The notes under the pieces were generated by a model. It was not told the origin of the DNA. It saw only the letters and a program-made list of their open reading frames with translations, and did no database searches. From assembly GCA_009739215.1 (NCBI GenBank), contig VSJF01000001.1:1116001-1180000 (forward strand): 64,000 bases of DNA. The letters run 5' to 3'. This document shows, piece by piece, positions 51,099-62,280 of this stretch. Within the stretch, counting starts at the first letter, position 1, and each line of letters opens with the position of its first letter. The DNA comes from Floccularia luteovirens (lineage: Eukaryota > Basidiomycota > Agaricomycetes > Agaricales > Squamanitaceae). The translations under genes were made by a program, and so were the position numbers.

Positions 51099-51385
51099 GT
51101 GAGTTTGCGGCCAAGTTCGAATTTTGATTGATCACGAGCTGTGAAATTAGCCGATCAATAGAAACTGATAATCATTAATTATATTTTTATCTACCGGCTT
51201 ATCAGTGATAAGTAGCTTCTCCAGGACAGAGCAAACAGAGCAGCCAGCTCATCCGACAACTCCTCTTAATCCACACTCCTCGGATTCTATATTGACAGTC
51301 ATCTCAACACCGCGTAACTTCTTGGTTTAAAAGGAATACCACACGTTATATTCAGCAAAATTCCAATTTCTTCACTCTATCAAAA

Positions 51386-52867
51386 ATGTCGACTTACGGA
51401 ACACTTTACCGAGTCACCACCTATGGTGAAAGCCACTGTGCTTCTGTCGGCGCCATCATTGACGGGTGTCCACCTGTGAGAATTTCTCATTGACTCTAAG
51501 TTTTTCAGTATCCTTAATATATTCCACAGGGCTTGGAACTAACTGCACAAGACATCCAGACTCAGCTGAGTCGGCGCCGTCCTGGTCAGAGTAATTTGAC
51601 TACACCAGTATGTAATTATTTTCTTGCTCGGTTCTCGTATCCTCATGGGCGGCTTGCAGCGAAACGAGAAAGACCTCGTTCACTTACAATCCGGTCTCGA
51701 ACACGGTGTGACATTGGGCACACCCATCGCCTTGTTGGTTAAAAACGAAGATCAAAGGCCACACGACTACTCAGAGACTGACTTGTACCCTCGTCCAAGC
51801 CACGCTGATTACACATACTTGCAAAAATACGGTATCAAAGCGAGCAGCGGTGGTGGAAGAAGCAGTGCCCGCGAAACAATAGGTCAGGTCTCACCCCCAA
51901 TTTAGAAAAGAAAAGTTAATTAATTAAAAGCAATCTTCCTATAGGTCGTGTAGCTGCAGGTGCTATTGCAGAAAAGTACCTCAAGTTGGTTTTTGGAATT
52001 GAAATCGTCGCATTTGTATCTTCTGTCGGAAATGTTCATTTGCCCTCGTCGATCGCATTATCCGGGAAAACTGAGGACGAACTTGACGACACGCCTCCCG
52101 AGGATTTCAGAAAAATACTTTCGACTATCACAAGGGAGGAAGTGGACAAACATCCAACAAGATGTCCACATGCAGAAACGGCAGAGAAGATGACTCAGGT
52201 GATCACCTTACTTTCTCACCCAGGTTTATTCAAAGCTTAATTCGCTACTAGCGCATAATCCGCGCCAAAGATGCTCAAGACTCGATTGGTGGAACCGTAA
52301 CGTGTGTCATCCGAAACGTCCCTTCAGGACTAGGAGAACCAGTTTTCGATAAGTTTGAAGCCACTCTGGCCCACGCAATGTTGTCTATTCCTGCCACGAA
52401 AGCATTTGAGATCGGATCTGGCTTCAGAGGTACCGAAGTCCCAGGTAGCAAGCACAACGATCCCTTCGTCCTTAAGCCCGATGGTAAGCTTGGAACCACT
52501 ACTAACTGGAGTGGTGGTGTCCAGGGTGGTATCACAAACGGAGAAGACATCTACTTCCGGTAAGTATGCCTCAGTAAATTTCTAGTCACCACATTTATCG
52601 CAACATAGAATTGGGTTCAAATCACCGGCAACCATTTCCCAAGCACAAGAAACCGCACAATACGATGGTACCCCAGGATCATTGGCTGCGAGGGGTCGTC
52701 ATGATCCTTGTGTCGTACCACGTGCCGTTCCGATTGTCGAGTCAATGGCAGCCATTGTGGTAATGGATCAGCTTCTCATCCAGAACTCTCGCAAAACGGC
52801 AGCAAGTTTACTGCCTCCTGTTACTACCCTCCCGCCAACGATGATATTGCCTTCCAAAATGACCTAG
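51386..52867 (+). CDS. ARO2: Chorismate synthase
   Basis: Last enzyme of the shikimate pathway: converts EPSP to chorismate using reduced FMN. The start [20 protein letters not shown] is the conserved N-terminus. Further signatures: [57 protein letters not shown] (with [10 protein letters not shown] next), [13 protein letters not shown], and [20 protein letters not shown]. Also seen are [56 protein letters not shown], and the closing [20 protein letters not shown]. The C-terminus ends LPSKMT at TAG 52865-52867. Introns lie near 51477-51530, 51609-51660, 51887-51944, 52199-52252 and 52561-52610. Length and motifs are those of a complete enzyme. Confidence 0.97.
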
Positions 52868-53070
52868 GTTATGATAACTATCTGAAACATAGACATAAAT
52901 TACTACCTAACAAGCTGAAATGTTGTACAAAGGGATATAGAGATACACACTGGCGTTGGTAGTCACTATGCAATCGTTCAAATCAATTGCTTGATACGTC
53001 CCCAGAGAATAAACCAAATAAAAGAACACAACCGTTCATAATCATGTCAAAGAGAAAAGGAAGAAAATAA

Positions 53071-54073
53071 CTAATCCTCAGCGTCAGACTCTTCAAGGCA
53101 ACGACAACTCAGTATGGGTTCGATATACCACCACCACCACTAAACCTAACTGTCAGCGAACATCTCTTTTGTAAAAGTGAAGTACCCGTACATGTCGATT
53201 CAACAAACGCTTTGGCCAGGGCCCGAATACAAGATCGATGTCTCTGGATATTTTGTCCTCATCTGGATTTGGCGTAGGTCCCATTCCACTTTCCAAACGT
53301 CCCGCAACCATGTACATAGAACCTTGCATTTGAGATCGGGTCAGGGAGCTTCGTTCATTAAAGTTGGCTGGATATGAATATGGCAAGATTCCAGACGGAG
53401 TTGCGGATTTTTTCAACAAAGTTCGCATTCTTTCCCTCGCCCTTCCCCGGGAATCTCGAGAGAATAGGCTCACCCTCTTGCCGAGGGGCCCCCATCCCGG
53501 CTTACCTACTTCTTCTACATAGCGAGAGTGAATTGGAGCAGATATTGAGGAAGAAGGCGAGCCAGACATGGAAGAATCAGCAGAGAAAGTGAAACGATCG
53601 TTGTCAATGTTGCTGTGATACAACCTTCTGTGGCGGTATCGGTTCAAACCCGATGTTATGCGTACACGGGAATGAAACCGGACTCGATTGCGCTCCGTGA
53701 CCACGTCCGTGGGATTGTCAAGGCTTGGTTCCACTGTAGACACATCATCTTCGAATTCATGGGTGCTGTTGGAAGCACTACTTGTACAAGAATGTACTTC
53801 ATTATCGTAGTGTATATCCGGTTTATCAAAAGGAATGGAAGGGATACGACAATGGAGTTCGGGAGATGGGGGATTGTCGATGTTTTCATCTCTCTGGAGT
53901 GCTAAAAAGGTATTATTACAAGGTTGGCTAGGACCTGTGGAAATTCCATCTGTCTGTATTATCATTTCTTCGGTTCCTGCAGCACAGTGAATGTTAGTTA
54001 CGCTAAGTTGTAGAGGGACGAGGCAGCTACCACAGCTATGGTATTTCACCCGAATACTAGTAGAAACCGTCAA
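53071..54073 (-). CDS. Conserved basidiomycete protein of unknown function
   Basis: Two exons. The first, 54073 to about 53200, encodes a Ser/Thr-rich acidic region, then RNRVRFHSRVRITSGLNRYR, a basic central block, GPLGKRVSLF and PDEDKISRDIDLVFGPWPKR. An intron joins LLNRH to WWWWYIEPILSCRCLEESDA, stop 53071-53073. The end of exon 1 plus the four Trp residues is the most striking and likely conserved part. I see no signal peptide or long membrane segment, although the Trp-rich end could bind membrane. I cannot name a domain. The start at 54073 (MTVSTSIRVKYHSCGSC) is the first Met in the frame. Confidence 0.7.
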
Positions 54074-54645
54074 ATATGCCAGGTCATCGAAGGGCAGGGG
54101 TAAAGTGCAGACTCGTTGTAATGACGTTAGGTCATATGACGGTGAAGCACTTATCCTTCTGATTCAATGATGGAACGATGATACTGATGTGACAAGATGC
54201 AAGAATATGTATGCGGGTTCAGGGTATACTGATAGTTAAGATGCAGGAAAGTAGGACTCAAAAGGACAATGTGGAGGCAAAGATGAGAATGACAGAGTAT
54301 ATTTAGGTAACTGTAATTTACATACGTAATTTACGACATGCATGACCAATGCACCGGTGGCGATCTGGGGTCCCCGGTTTGACAGTTTGACAACATTCAA
54401 AACTACATTTAAAGAACAATTTTGACACTCTTGAACGGTATTTGAACGGTCAACCAGCCCGGTTCCTTAGTGATCGTGTGACCAATTCCCTCTACAAGTC
54501 GATTATAAAAATTTAAGTTTAGACACGTTGCGAATACGAGAAGAAAAACTACAGGTTCAACTTGACTTGTCGAGAGATATAACTCATACCAAGCATTACT
54601 TGCTTGTTTCCTGGTTGGGGTTTGGTAGTACCCATTACACGTTGT
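54074..54645. other. Intergenic region
   Basis: About 570 bp between the start of the conserved unknown and the stop of the CofD-like gene. It holds no recognisable gene, repeat or RNA. Confidence 0.5.
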
Positions 54646-56617
54646 TTAAAGAGGATCTTGTGCATGAATGATATCTGCAATAGCTTGTTTGACAGTCTCT
54701 GGATCAAATCTGAGTGTGTTCTCTCTGTTGCCGAGGAGCTGGTCTTGTTTGGTTTCAACTTCTGTGCATCTGACACCCAAAGACTGTAGAGAGTGATGTT
54801 ATCAAATTAAATCAACAGTAAACAGATGCATTCTTACCATGATCTGTTGCACATCAACATATACACTTGTTCCCTTCAGGTATACGAGATCCGTTATAAA
54901 TGCTGAAACAGGGTAAGTCGTACTTGCATTTCCAAGTCCATACGAGTGAGTATGATAACTCGAATTGAGGGTCTGCGCAATCGAACTATAGCTTTTTAGA
55001 TAACAATCCATCACTCAGTGGATCATATCCCTTACTTGATATAGTCAATCGCAGTATATCCATCCGTCTCTCTATCATTCTTTGGGTTCACTGGGTATCA
55101 CATGACTCTTTGACAAGATTGAATTTAGCGAAGGGGCTCACATAGTAGAATTTTGGCTCGTAAAGATCCCGACCGCGCAATTCCCATTGCAACGCCTCGC
55201 AAAGCCAAACACGGGATAATACTGCATATACCACAACGATAAGCCGGAACTTCGGAAAGAATAAAACATCAAACCTTGTCCACAATGAACCGCAAGAGTA
55301 TACCAAAATGTTCCTGGTCGCGAGTCTTGACAAGTAGTCCGGATTTGGCGCTGGGTAAATTTCGATTCCATACGCATTGAGATATAAAATTCCTATGAGA
55401 GGGTTTAGTTGGTTCAAAAGGACATAGTATGGCACGGACTAGCTATTCTTGAGGGTAGTGCCTCGTATTTATCTTTATCTTGTGTTACGAACATGACATT
55501 TTTGCCCTTTTTCTGTCCGTATTCTTCGGTGGGAGACGCCGCATCGGAAATAGATATGTCTATAGGAATTTTTTTTACAACAGGATGGGATATTTCGCAT
55601 TGACCAACAATTCTTTCGCCGTCTTCCTTTGTCACAGGTTAAGTACATAATAATGTTGGAAAGCAGAGGCTCACTAGTTCCGCAGCAATAGTCACAGTGT
55701 GGTTGGTAACAATGACAGGTAATATATCAGCCTATACCAACACCATAAGCATCGGCTATTATACGAACGGTACCCATGTACCTGGCTATTGGTGATTGAA
55801 GAAAATAAGAATATAGCTGACGGAAGAGATCTGAAGAACCCTTGAGCTGCGGCTAAAAAATAATTCCCGATACTGTCAAAGAAGTGTCAGGTAAATGTAT
55901 TATATGATAGAACTAAGTTTTAGTAACCTGCCATTTCTAAAATCGAAATTCTTGTGTGCCCTTTTCAATAGTTCACTCTCAAAATATACAAGGAAGCCTA
56001 ACCAGACTGATTGTGAACAGATAATCGAGGACCACATGATTCTGAACCCTGACCACGGATTGTTTCTTTTCTGTCGTTCGGTATTCCCATCCACAACTTG
56101 CTTCTTCCTTCAACAACATCTCGCCATTCGTCTCTTGCCTCACGCTCCGTGAGTTGTGCAGGTAGCCGATGGGCTAACAAGCGTCGAATTGCATCCAAAG
56201 GAGAGGGTGTTGGTGTTGGGGGTATCAAACGGACAAGTCTTGATCTAATATCCCCTATGTATTATTAGATATTATCAACACATAGTTTCAGATATTGTGA
56301 ATAAGCTGTACTGTACCGACTGAAGGCCCACCCAACACACGAATGATCTCGCTAGAAGAACCCCCGTCATCAGATACAGGAAGAACATAACATGCATTCC
56401 TGAACGCCGAGCAGATGGAATTTCCTCCTGTCCCTCCAGAGATCATCAAGACAGAAGGGCCATCTTCTGATGTGCCATAAATTGCTGGCTGGATTTCTGG
56501 GGGTGGAGAAAGTAAGCCCGAAGTTGGGTTATTCTGAGTTTGGGTAGGAAGGTCGAAGACAGAAGAGCCTGGACTGCCTGTATCATGAGTTACGTGAGCG
56601 GAGTTGACAGAAAGCAT
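54646..56617 (-). CDS. CofD/YvcK-like protein (UPF0052 family)
   Basis: Related to bacterial YvcK/CofD proteins, which bind nucleotide-type ligands (UDP-sugars in YvcK) or transfer 2-phospholactate; the fungal role is not established. Start MLSVNSAHVTHDTGSPGSS, then the glycine-rich loop VLMISGGTGGNSICSAF, then VLPVSDDGGSSSEIIRVLGG and PSVGDIRSRLVRLIPP across an intron. DDGGS and GD are the family's signature residues. Later parts: YFESELLKRAHKNFDFRNGS, IGNYFLAA-type region, PVIVTNHTVTIAAEL, YLNAYGIEIYPAPNPDYLSR, ILVYSCGSLWTSIIPCLALR, VSAFITDLVYLKGTSVYVDV, and the end FDPETVKQAIADIIHAQDPL at stop 54646-54648. More than eight short introns. The gene runs from divergent promoter space shared with the next gene. 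Confidence 0.8.
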
Positions 56618-56837
56618 TTAGATTCTCTGAAGACGTGTATTTCGACCGCTCAGTACCAGTACTTGCGTCTGAGGAGATCTGGCATGACGTTTGTAACATA
56701 AAACGTGGCTGTGCAGAATGTATCCCAAAGGCTTCAGGATATAACAAGGACTATGTACCGGCAAATTGTTACGTACTTAAAATTATTCGTTGGTAGACGG
56801 TAATTGAAGTTGATAGGCTCAAATTTCATCCACAACC

Positions 56838-57645
56838 ATGTCCAAGTTTCCAGCACTACCAGGTTTCTACCAACTTCTTTTTCTTTACCTAGAGCCAGGT
56901 ACATCTCTCTTACCCATGTCAGTTCGATGAACCCGACTTATGTCGTATAATTCAGTTTCCACCATAACCCCAGCCATCATGGTCTGGATATTTCCTGGTG
57001 TGAGTTGGTTCTTACATGAACTTATCCCTTCCGCCGCACCACCACCTCCTCGTGAAATGCTAGAACCTCGTGTTATAATGGCTGTCTGGCAGCTTTCTAA
57101 CTGTAAGCAAGCTGCGATTTAATGATTGTCCTTCGAACTAACAGAACACCACCCAGGCTACTTCTTGTTAGGATTAATATCTTCTCTTGTATTCCGTGCG
57201 GTCAGGGATTCACTACCCAACAACCCAGTAGCTCAAGAACGCATCTTGGGAGCAAGTCTTGCCGCCCTTGCTATTGCTGATGTACGCTTGAGATTTCAAT
57301 CATAACATGTGTACTATTTGATATATCTGAACACCATCTTCAAGGTTACTCAGTAAGTACCAGCATACTTCAGTAATCGCGCCACTAATTGTTGACCTTT
57401 AGCATACTTGCAACTTATATCGGCTTGCCACTTGAAATTAAACATGACCCAATGAATTGGAATAGCATGACACATGGGAACATTACGGTTGTCATCTTCT
57501 TGTTCATAGTCAGGTAAACCCTCCTCAAACATCTCCCAGTTTTCCAAGTTCTGATAGATTTCGTAGAATGGCATGGTTCATTGGCATAGGTCGACAACGG
57601 TTCTATTATGGACAATCTTCAGCGAAAGGAATCAAAATGTTATAA
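56838..57645 (+). CDS. Small multipass membrane protein (DUF7704-like)
   Basis: Six exons give a protein with about four hydrophobic segments. It starts MSKFPALPGFYQLLFLYLEP, then VSTITPAIMVWIFPGVSWFL, VIMAVWQLSNCYFLLGLISS, an Arg-bearing loop (FRAVRDSLPNNPVAQERI), ASLAALAIADVTHILATYIG, a polar loop (HDPMNWNSMTHGNI) and VVIFLFIVR, ending MAWFIGIGRQRFYYGQSSAK. Stop 57643-57645. The opening (FYxLxFLYLEPxS) and the His/Asp/Trp loop recall fungal DUF7704 proteins, from memory. No enzymatic motif is visible. It converges on the PXA gene with 225 bp between stops. Confidence 0.7.
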
Positions 57646-57870
57646 ATACTAATCAGATCAGCCTCGATAAGCCCATGCTTTCGGGTGCTACCATTATCTC
57701 TTATATACCAATGTGTTGCATTATGGCAGGACCACTAGCCATCGTTTTCCAAGGCGAAGTTTCTTCTTATGCTATAACATCACCTTGTGAAATTTTACAC
57801 ACTTACGTATACCATCACAGCGATATACATAGAACTCAAGTGGATCTAGAGAGCGTGATATCATTCATTG

Positions 57871-59502
57871 TCCATTACTAACTCTGGAAATAGTCCTCCA
57901 AAAATACTGTCCAGAATTACAACTACTAAATGCATATTACATTGTTGATTACTGAGGGGTTCTAACACCCGAGCAAGAGTAAGAGATGGATCAGAACCAA
58001 GCAAGATGGGGAGTATTAGTGCTATGCGATGGAGTAAGTGATGTTGTTAGCCAATAGAACTGATGGTACACACTAGTAATTCCACTGCCTCTCCAAGCAA
58101 TCAAACGCGCTTGTATATCAGCTTGTTCCTCAGATGTTGGGTCCGGGGAGACTGGAGTAAGGTATCCATTTGGAAAAACAGTTTGTTTGGCGAGGCGAAC
58201 AGAAGCGAGAATAAAAGCAGGAGAAAGCATTCCTGCGAGTGTGAAATGGAGTAATTTATCAATGAAGGGTAAGAATGATACAGCTAGGACAGAACATGTG
58301 GTCATTATAGTGGTTGATGCAAATCGGTCGTACATGCAAAAAATTTCGGAGAGCATGATAAGTAAAGGTTGAGCATAATTTGGTTGCGTCGGAGCCTGGT
58401 CTTGGGGTGGCAAAGAAACGCAAGTGGAAAGTGGAGGCTGGAAAGTAGATGAGGTGGATGATGTAGCCGATATTGGTGGAGAAGTGTCCAGGGTTTGAAC
58501 AGGTATTGACGGCGGTGCCCTTGAATCTGTCGTCTTTGTTGAATCAGATGAAGGCGGCTTTTGAGAGGGGGGGTGGGGTGTCCGAGGAGGGGATTGATTG
58601 ACGAGTTTTATGGTACTGACAGCTTGCTTGTATGTAGCGATTAGCGCCAAACATGCAGTCGAAAACCCTTGTAACGCGGATAAAACAATAACGAGGAGGT
58701 TATGGATCGAGAATGAAGATGTATGTGGTCGTGGCTCCTGTGGGGAATACCATTGAGTGTAAGTACACACATCATACTGTCAACTACTGACCTGGTATGT
58801 TTGCCCCCTGGAAGTGCCTAATAGGTCCAGAATTACCCTTTGTATGAACCAAGGCTGCGACACTCGGGGAATGGCGTCATTTAACAGGACTTTGAGTATT
58901 ATCTCACGAATAATGATCCTTTCCGCCTCTGGTCTATAGTCTTCTGGTGGTAGACATACTTTGAGGATGTGATCAACAATTTGGCGGTAGTATTCATGGT
59001 TTAGGCTGCCATCCGGTAAAATTGCCAGATGAGGTTGCAATTGATGAAAGAAGTGTGGAAGAGGAACTGCACCTCCCCCAGCATAAGAGGTGGATATTTT
59101 GGATGAAGCATTACGATAATCACGAAAGTGCTGTGTGATGACGGCAGGTAAGTCGTGGAATACAAGAGGGGTAAGATCCAGGGCCAGGATACGTGCTTCA
59201 AGAGCAGGAGTCAAGATGTTGAAAATGTGCGCAATCTGTGGGAGGAACTCCTTATCATAGCGGGTGATCTTGAACCACCAAGGGTTGACAAAGGCGCGAA
59301 GGGAGAGCGCAATCAAGTCATAAAGTTCAGCATTAAGTTCCGGGGAAGCGTTTGGAGAGATGAGAAGAGGCGGAAGATTGTCGGATGAATTTGGGAGAAG
59401 AAGGCGCTTTGCGAGGGAGTATTGCTGGTGTTTTGTGGGTGGTATGGATGAGTTTATGGATGGAGTTGGCAGCGGAGGACGGTGGGGATGGAAGGAGGTC
59501 AT
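57871..59502 (-). CDS. PXA-domain protein (Mdm1/sorting-nexin-type)
   Basis: The first exon (59502 to about 58790) holds a PXA domain: YDLIALSLRAFVNPWWFKIT, then YDKEFLPQIAHIFNILTPAL, FHDLPAVITQHFRDYRNASS, then HFFHQLQPHLAILPDG, RQIVDHILKVCLPPEDYRPE and AERIIIREIILKVLLNDAIP. PXA domains occur in Mdm1, SNX13 and related ER-tethering proteins. The second exon starts EPRPHTSSFSIHNLLVIVLS, has a Ser/Pro-rich linker and further hydrophobic segments. A last exon (about 58020-57871) reads LILPILLGSDPSLTLARVLE then MHLVVVILDSIFGGLFPEL, joined by an intron with GT donor near 58075. Without this splice the frame would run to a different stop at 57991. A TCACGTGA lies 34 bp upstream of the start. Confidence 0.82.
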
Positions 59503-59925
59503 CGAGAGAGACGATGAGCAGAGGGTAGGGAGTACTCACGTGAGAATATAACTTTCCCCTGGTCCTTGCTGACCGTGACCACACATCTATTCCCCACTGA
59601 GCTGTCATCTCCGTCGCCGTGAGGCTGGCTAAGCAGGCTGCTCCGTGTGTGTGAGACTTGGGGCGCACCACAGCGTGCTGTCTCATCAAATATATCTTTC
59701 ATCATTCCACCGACTCCTTGTCTTGTGAGTCGTTCCGTCTCTCCCTCTGCTCAACTGCCTGACCTGGTTCCCAGACGCGTTTGCGTTGTCAGGCTGATCT
59801 CGGTATTCACAATTTTCATTCATAAATTCTCGCACGACTACATCATTTCATCATTCTTTCTTTTATATATACTACGCATATCACTTCACCTTCATAATCA
59901 CCCCCGCGCATCTGACAGCGCAACC
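59503..59925. other. Divergent promoter region
   Basis: About 420 bp between the PXA gene and the next plus-strand gene. It has TCACGTGA at 59536-59543 and one ACGCGT near 59775. From 59647 a frame is open in phase into the downstream gene, which may be 5' UTR or an upstream exon. Confidence 0.5.
59536..59543. promoter_or_regulatory. TCACGTGA palindrome upstream of the PXA gene
   Basis: An eight-base palindrome lies 34 bp before the PXA gene start. It matches Cbf1/Met4-type sites. Regulatory role is inferred. Confidence 0.45.
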
Positions 59926-60983
59926 ATGCCACTCCTTTCTCACCAGACAATCATTATCATCGCTGTTTGCGCTTCCGTTGGGACGACTATCCTGTTGTGC
60001 TTGCTTTTCCGTGCAGCGCGGTACATTCGTAGCTCGACGCGTTCCGCTCCGCTTCCTCCAGTTCAGCCTTTAGCCCATCATCGAGAACAACACCTTGCAA
60101 CCTTGGAAAATGCTTATGGGTGGAATGAGATACGAATGGGTTCAAAACATCTTCCTACTTCACATCTTTTTATCTCGCCCAAAGGGAGCAGGACTTCACT
60201 GCTCGGAAAAGAAAGTCCAGGCAGTAGTGTCTCCCGCCGCAATAGTCTTACTCCTGGCGAAACAACTTCGGACCTTTTATCGCAGAGCCCTACAGATTTC
60301 AAAGAAGGATTGCTTAGTCCAAGCGTGCCTTTTCATATGTCGAGTTCCAACTTTTCGTTGTCTACGCAACCGAGTGACGCTGATTCATCACTTCCTTCGC
60401 CTCATACGTCTCCGACTTCCAACAACCCACGTTCTTATTTTGATGGACCTTCCTTATCTGGCAGTTCCAAATTGCGCCCCACGTCCACTATGTCCACACC
60501 TAGTTCGGTTAGAACTCGGGGAAGTCGAAATACCCTTCGTGGAATGCCACACAGTCCTCACAGTCAAGTCCAAATAATGCTTCCAGCTCCATTGGGAGGG
60601 GGACTCTCTCATTATACGAGCGATGGTGATTCACTAATATCACGACCATCAAGTAGATTTGATATGGATGTTGCCGATAGGCGCAGTATAGTAGATAGAT
60701 GGGTGGCGACAGGGAGGGAAAGCACACGTACGTTATGTACCACATTTGATCATTTCACAATCTAACCGCCTACTTTGTTGCAGCGGAAATTCCACCACTA
60801 CCTGCACATTCGCGAGGAAGTCCTACGCAGACGGCTTCAGCATCCACATATTCGACACCGAAAGCGCCAGATGTGCAGAAAACACCACATCTACCGCCAA
60901 TGCTGACGACGATTGAGACAGAGATGCTTCCCGAGACGCCTCAAGACGAGAAACGGCGAAAACTACAAAGGCATCGGACTTGA
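59926..60983 (+). CDS. Single-pass membrane protein with Ser/Pro-rich tail, unknown
   Basis: Two exons. From ATG 59926 the protein starts MPLLSHQTIIIIAVCASVGT and continues TILLCLLFRAARYIRSSTR: a hydrophobic stretch right after a short N-terminus, then basic residues, so the long tail is probably cytosolic. The tail is Ser/Thr/Pro-rich (for example SPSVPFHMSSSNFSLSTQPS) with NSLTPGE-type sites. An intron near 60729-60782 joins to EIPPLPAHSRGSPTQTASAS, ending RRKLQRHRT at TGA 60981-60983. It resembles small fungal anchor-type proteins; I recognise no domain. The same frame is open upstream to 59647, but I prefer 59926 because the membrane segment begins there. Confidence 0.65.
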
Positions 60984-61122
60984 CGCAAAATATTTATTTA
61001 TTATGGCATTTAGATAATTACGGCTTTATAAATGTTTCATAATTGGCATCATTGCTGGATATTACGTAACATACGTACCCTGCTCTACCAGTAGTTATCA
61101 TCGTCTCAAGTCGACCAACACC

Positions 61123-61961
61123 ATGGCAGCCATTCATCAGCCTCTCAATGCCCCGATCCTCATCTCTTTTGTTGATAAGAATACTCTTATTGACTCGCTT
61201 GCACAATTTATTATCAAAGCACAAAAGGATTCTATTGACAAGAAAGGTCGTTTCACGATTGCCCTTTCTGGAGGGTCTCTTCCAAAGATGCTCAATGGTC
61301 TCGTCGGAAACCCAAACGTTAAATGGAACAAGTGGTATGCTTGTTTCCGCGTGTTATTCTATAACAGATAACCAATATTCAAATTCATAGGCAGGTGTTT
61401 TATGTAGATGAACGGGTTGTTCCACTTGACCATCCCGACTCAAACCACCTGTCTTGCACCGAAAACCTTTTCTCAAAAGTTCCCATTCCTTCCGAGAACA
61501 TTCATTCCATTGATCAGAATCTTTTGGATGACCTTGAAGAACTTTCTGATTCCTACGAAAAATTACTGATACGCGAATTCGCTCAAAAGGACTCAGCCCG
61601 TTTTCCCGTTTTTGACCTGATTCTCCTTGGTATGGGACCTGATGGTCATACCGCCTCTCTCTTTCCTGGACATGAACTACTCTCAGAGGAGGATCGTTGG
61701 ATTGCTTATTTAGAAGATTCTCCAAAACCGCCTCTCAGGCGCATCACTTTCACGTATCCCGTCATCAATCATGCCGCCCGTGTCGCTTTTGTTGCTGCAG
61801 GAAAAGAAAAGGCCGAAGTCCTCAGAACCGTCTTGGATGAACCACAAGCAGGACTCCCCTCTGCTCGTGTGAGGCCTGTATTTCCAGGTCAGCTGTATTG
61901 GTTCGTTGATGACGATGCTTCAAGCCAAGTAGCATATCCAAAAACCGAGTTCAAACTTTGA
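61123..61961 (+). CDS. SOL3: 6-Phosphogluconolactonase
   Basis: Second step of the pentose phosphate pathway: hydrolyses 6-phosphogluconolactone. Two exons with one intron near 61334-61391. Visible motifs are [60 protein letters not shown] and [18 protein letters not shown], then [17 protein letters not shown]. These match the NagB-fold lactonase family. The start [20 protein letters not shown] and the end YPKTEFKL (stop 61959-61961) give a full-length protein. The symbol follows the yeast naming; SOL4 would fit equally well. Confidence 0.94.
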
Positions 61962-62280
61962 AATGTGCTTTCGTCATTCCAAAGGGTGTTTTCAGAAAGC
62001 TATGTACCAATGTAAATATAAATTTAACATGTAAAAAAAAGTGCCTTTCCTATTGGCAGGTTGTAGATTATCTTCGAACTGTTGTTATTATGAAAAATGA
62101 TAACCTCTCTCTAACCCGCTCTGGCCCTAATTTCGATTGTACTGTGGTGATATATTTGTAAGTGAGTATGCAGGGACTTGTCAAGAATTGCGTTGATATT
62201 ATTTAGTTTTGATTTAAACTGGGAGTAGTAAGAAATCGAACAGAAGTTTAGTCTGAGACCAAGTTCACAGTATTTTGTCC
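61962..62280. other. Convergent intergenic region
   Basis: About 320 bp between two convergent stops. No gene, RNA gene or repeat is recognised. Confidence 0.5.

Noticed and set aside
57991..58075. Alternative C-terminus for the PXA protein ending near 57991
   Set aside because: Splicing at the GT donor gives a longer, protein-like final exon to 57871, so the unspliced end is less likely.
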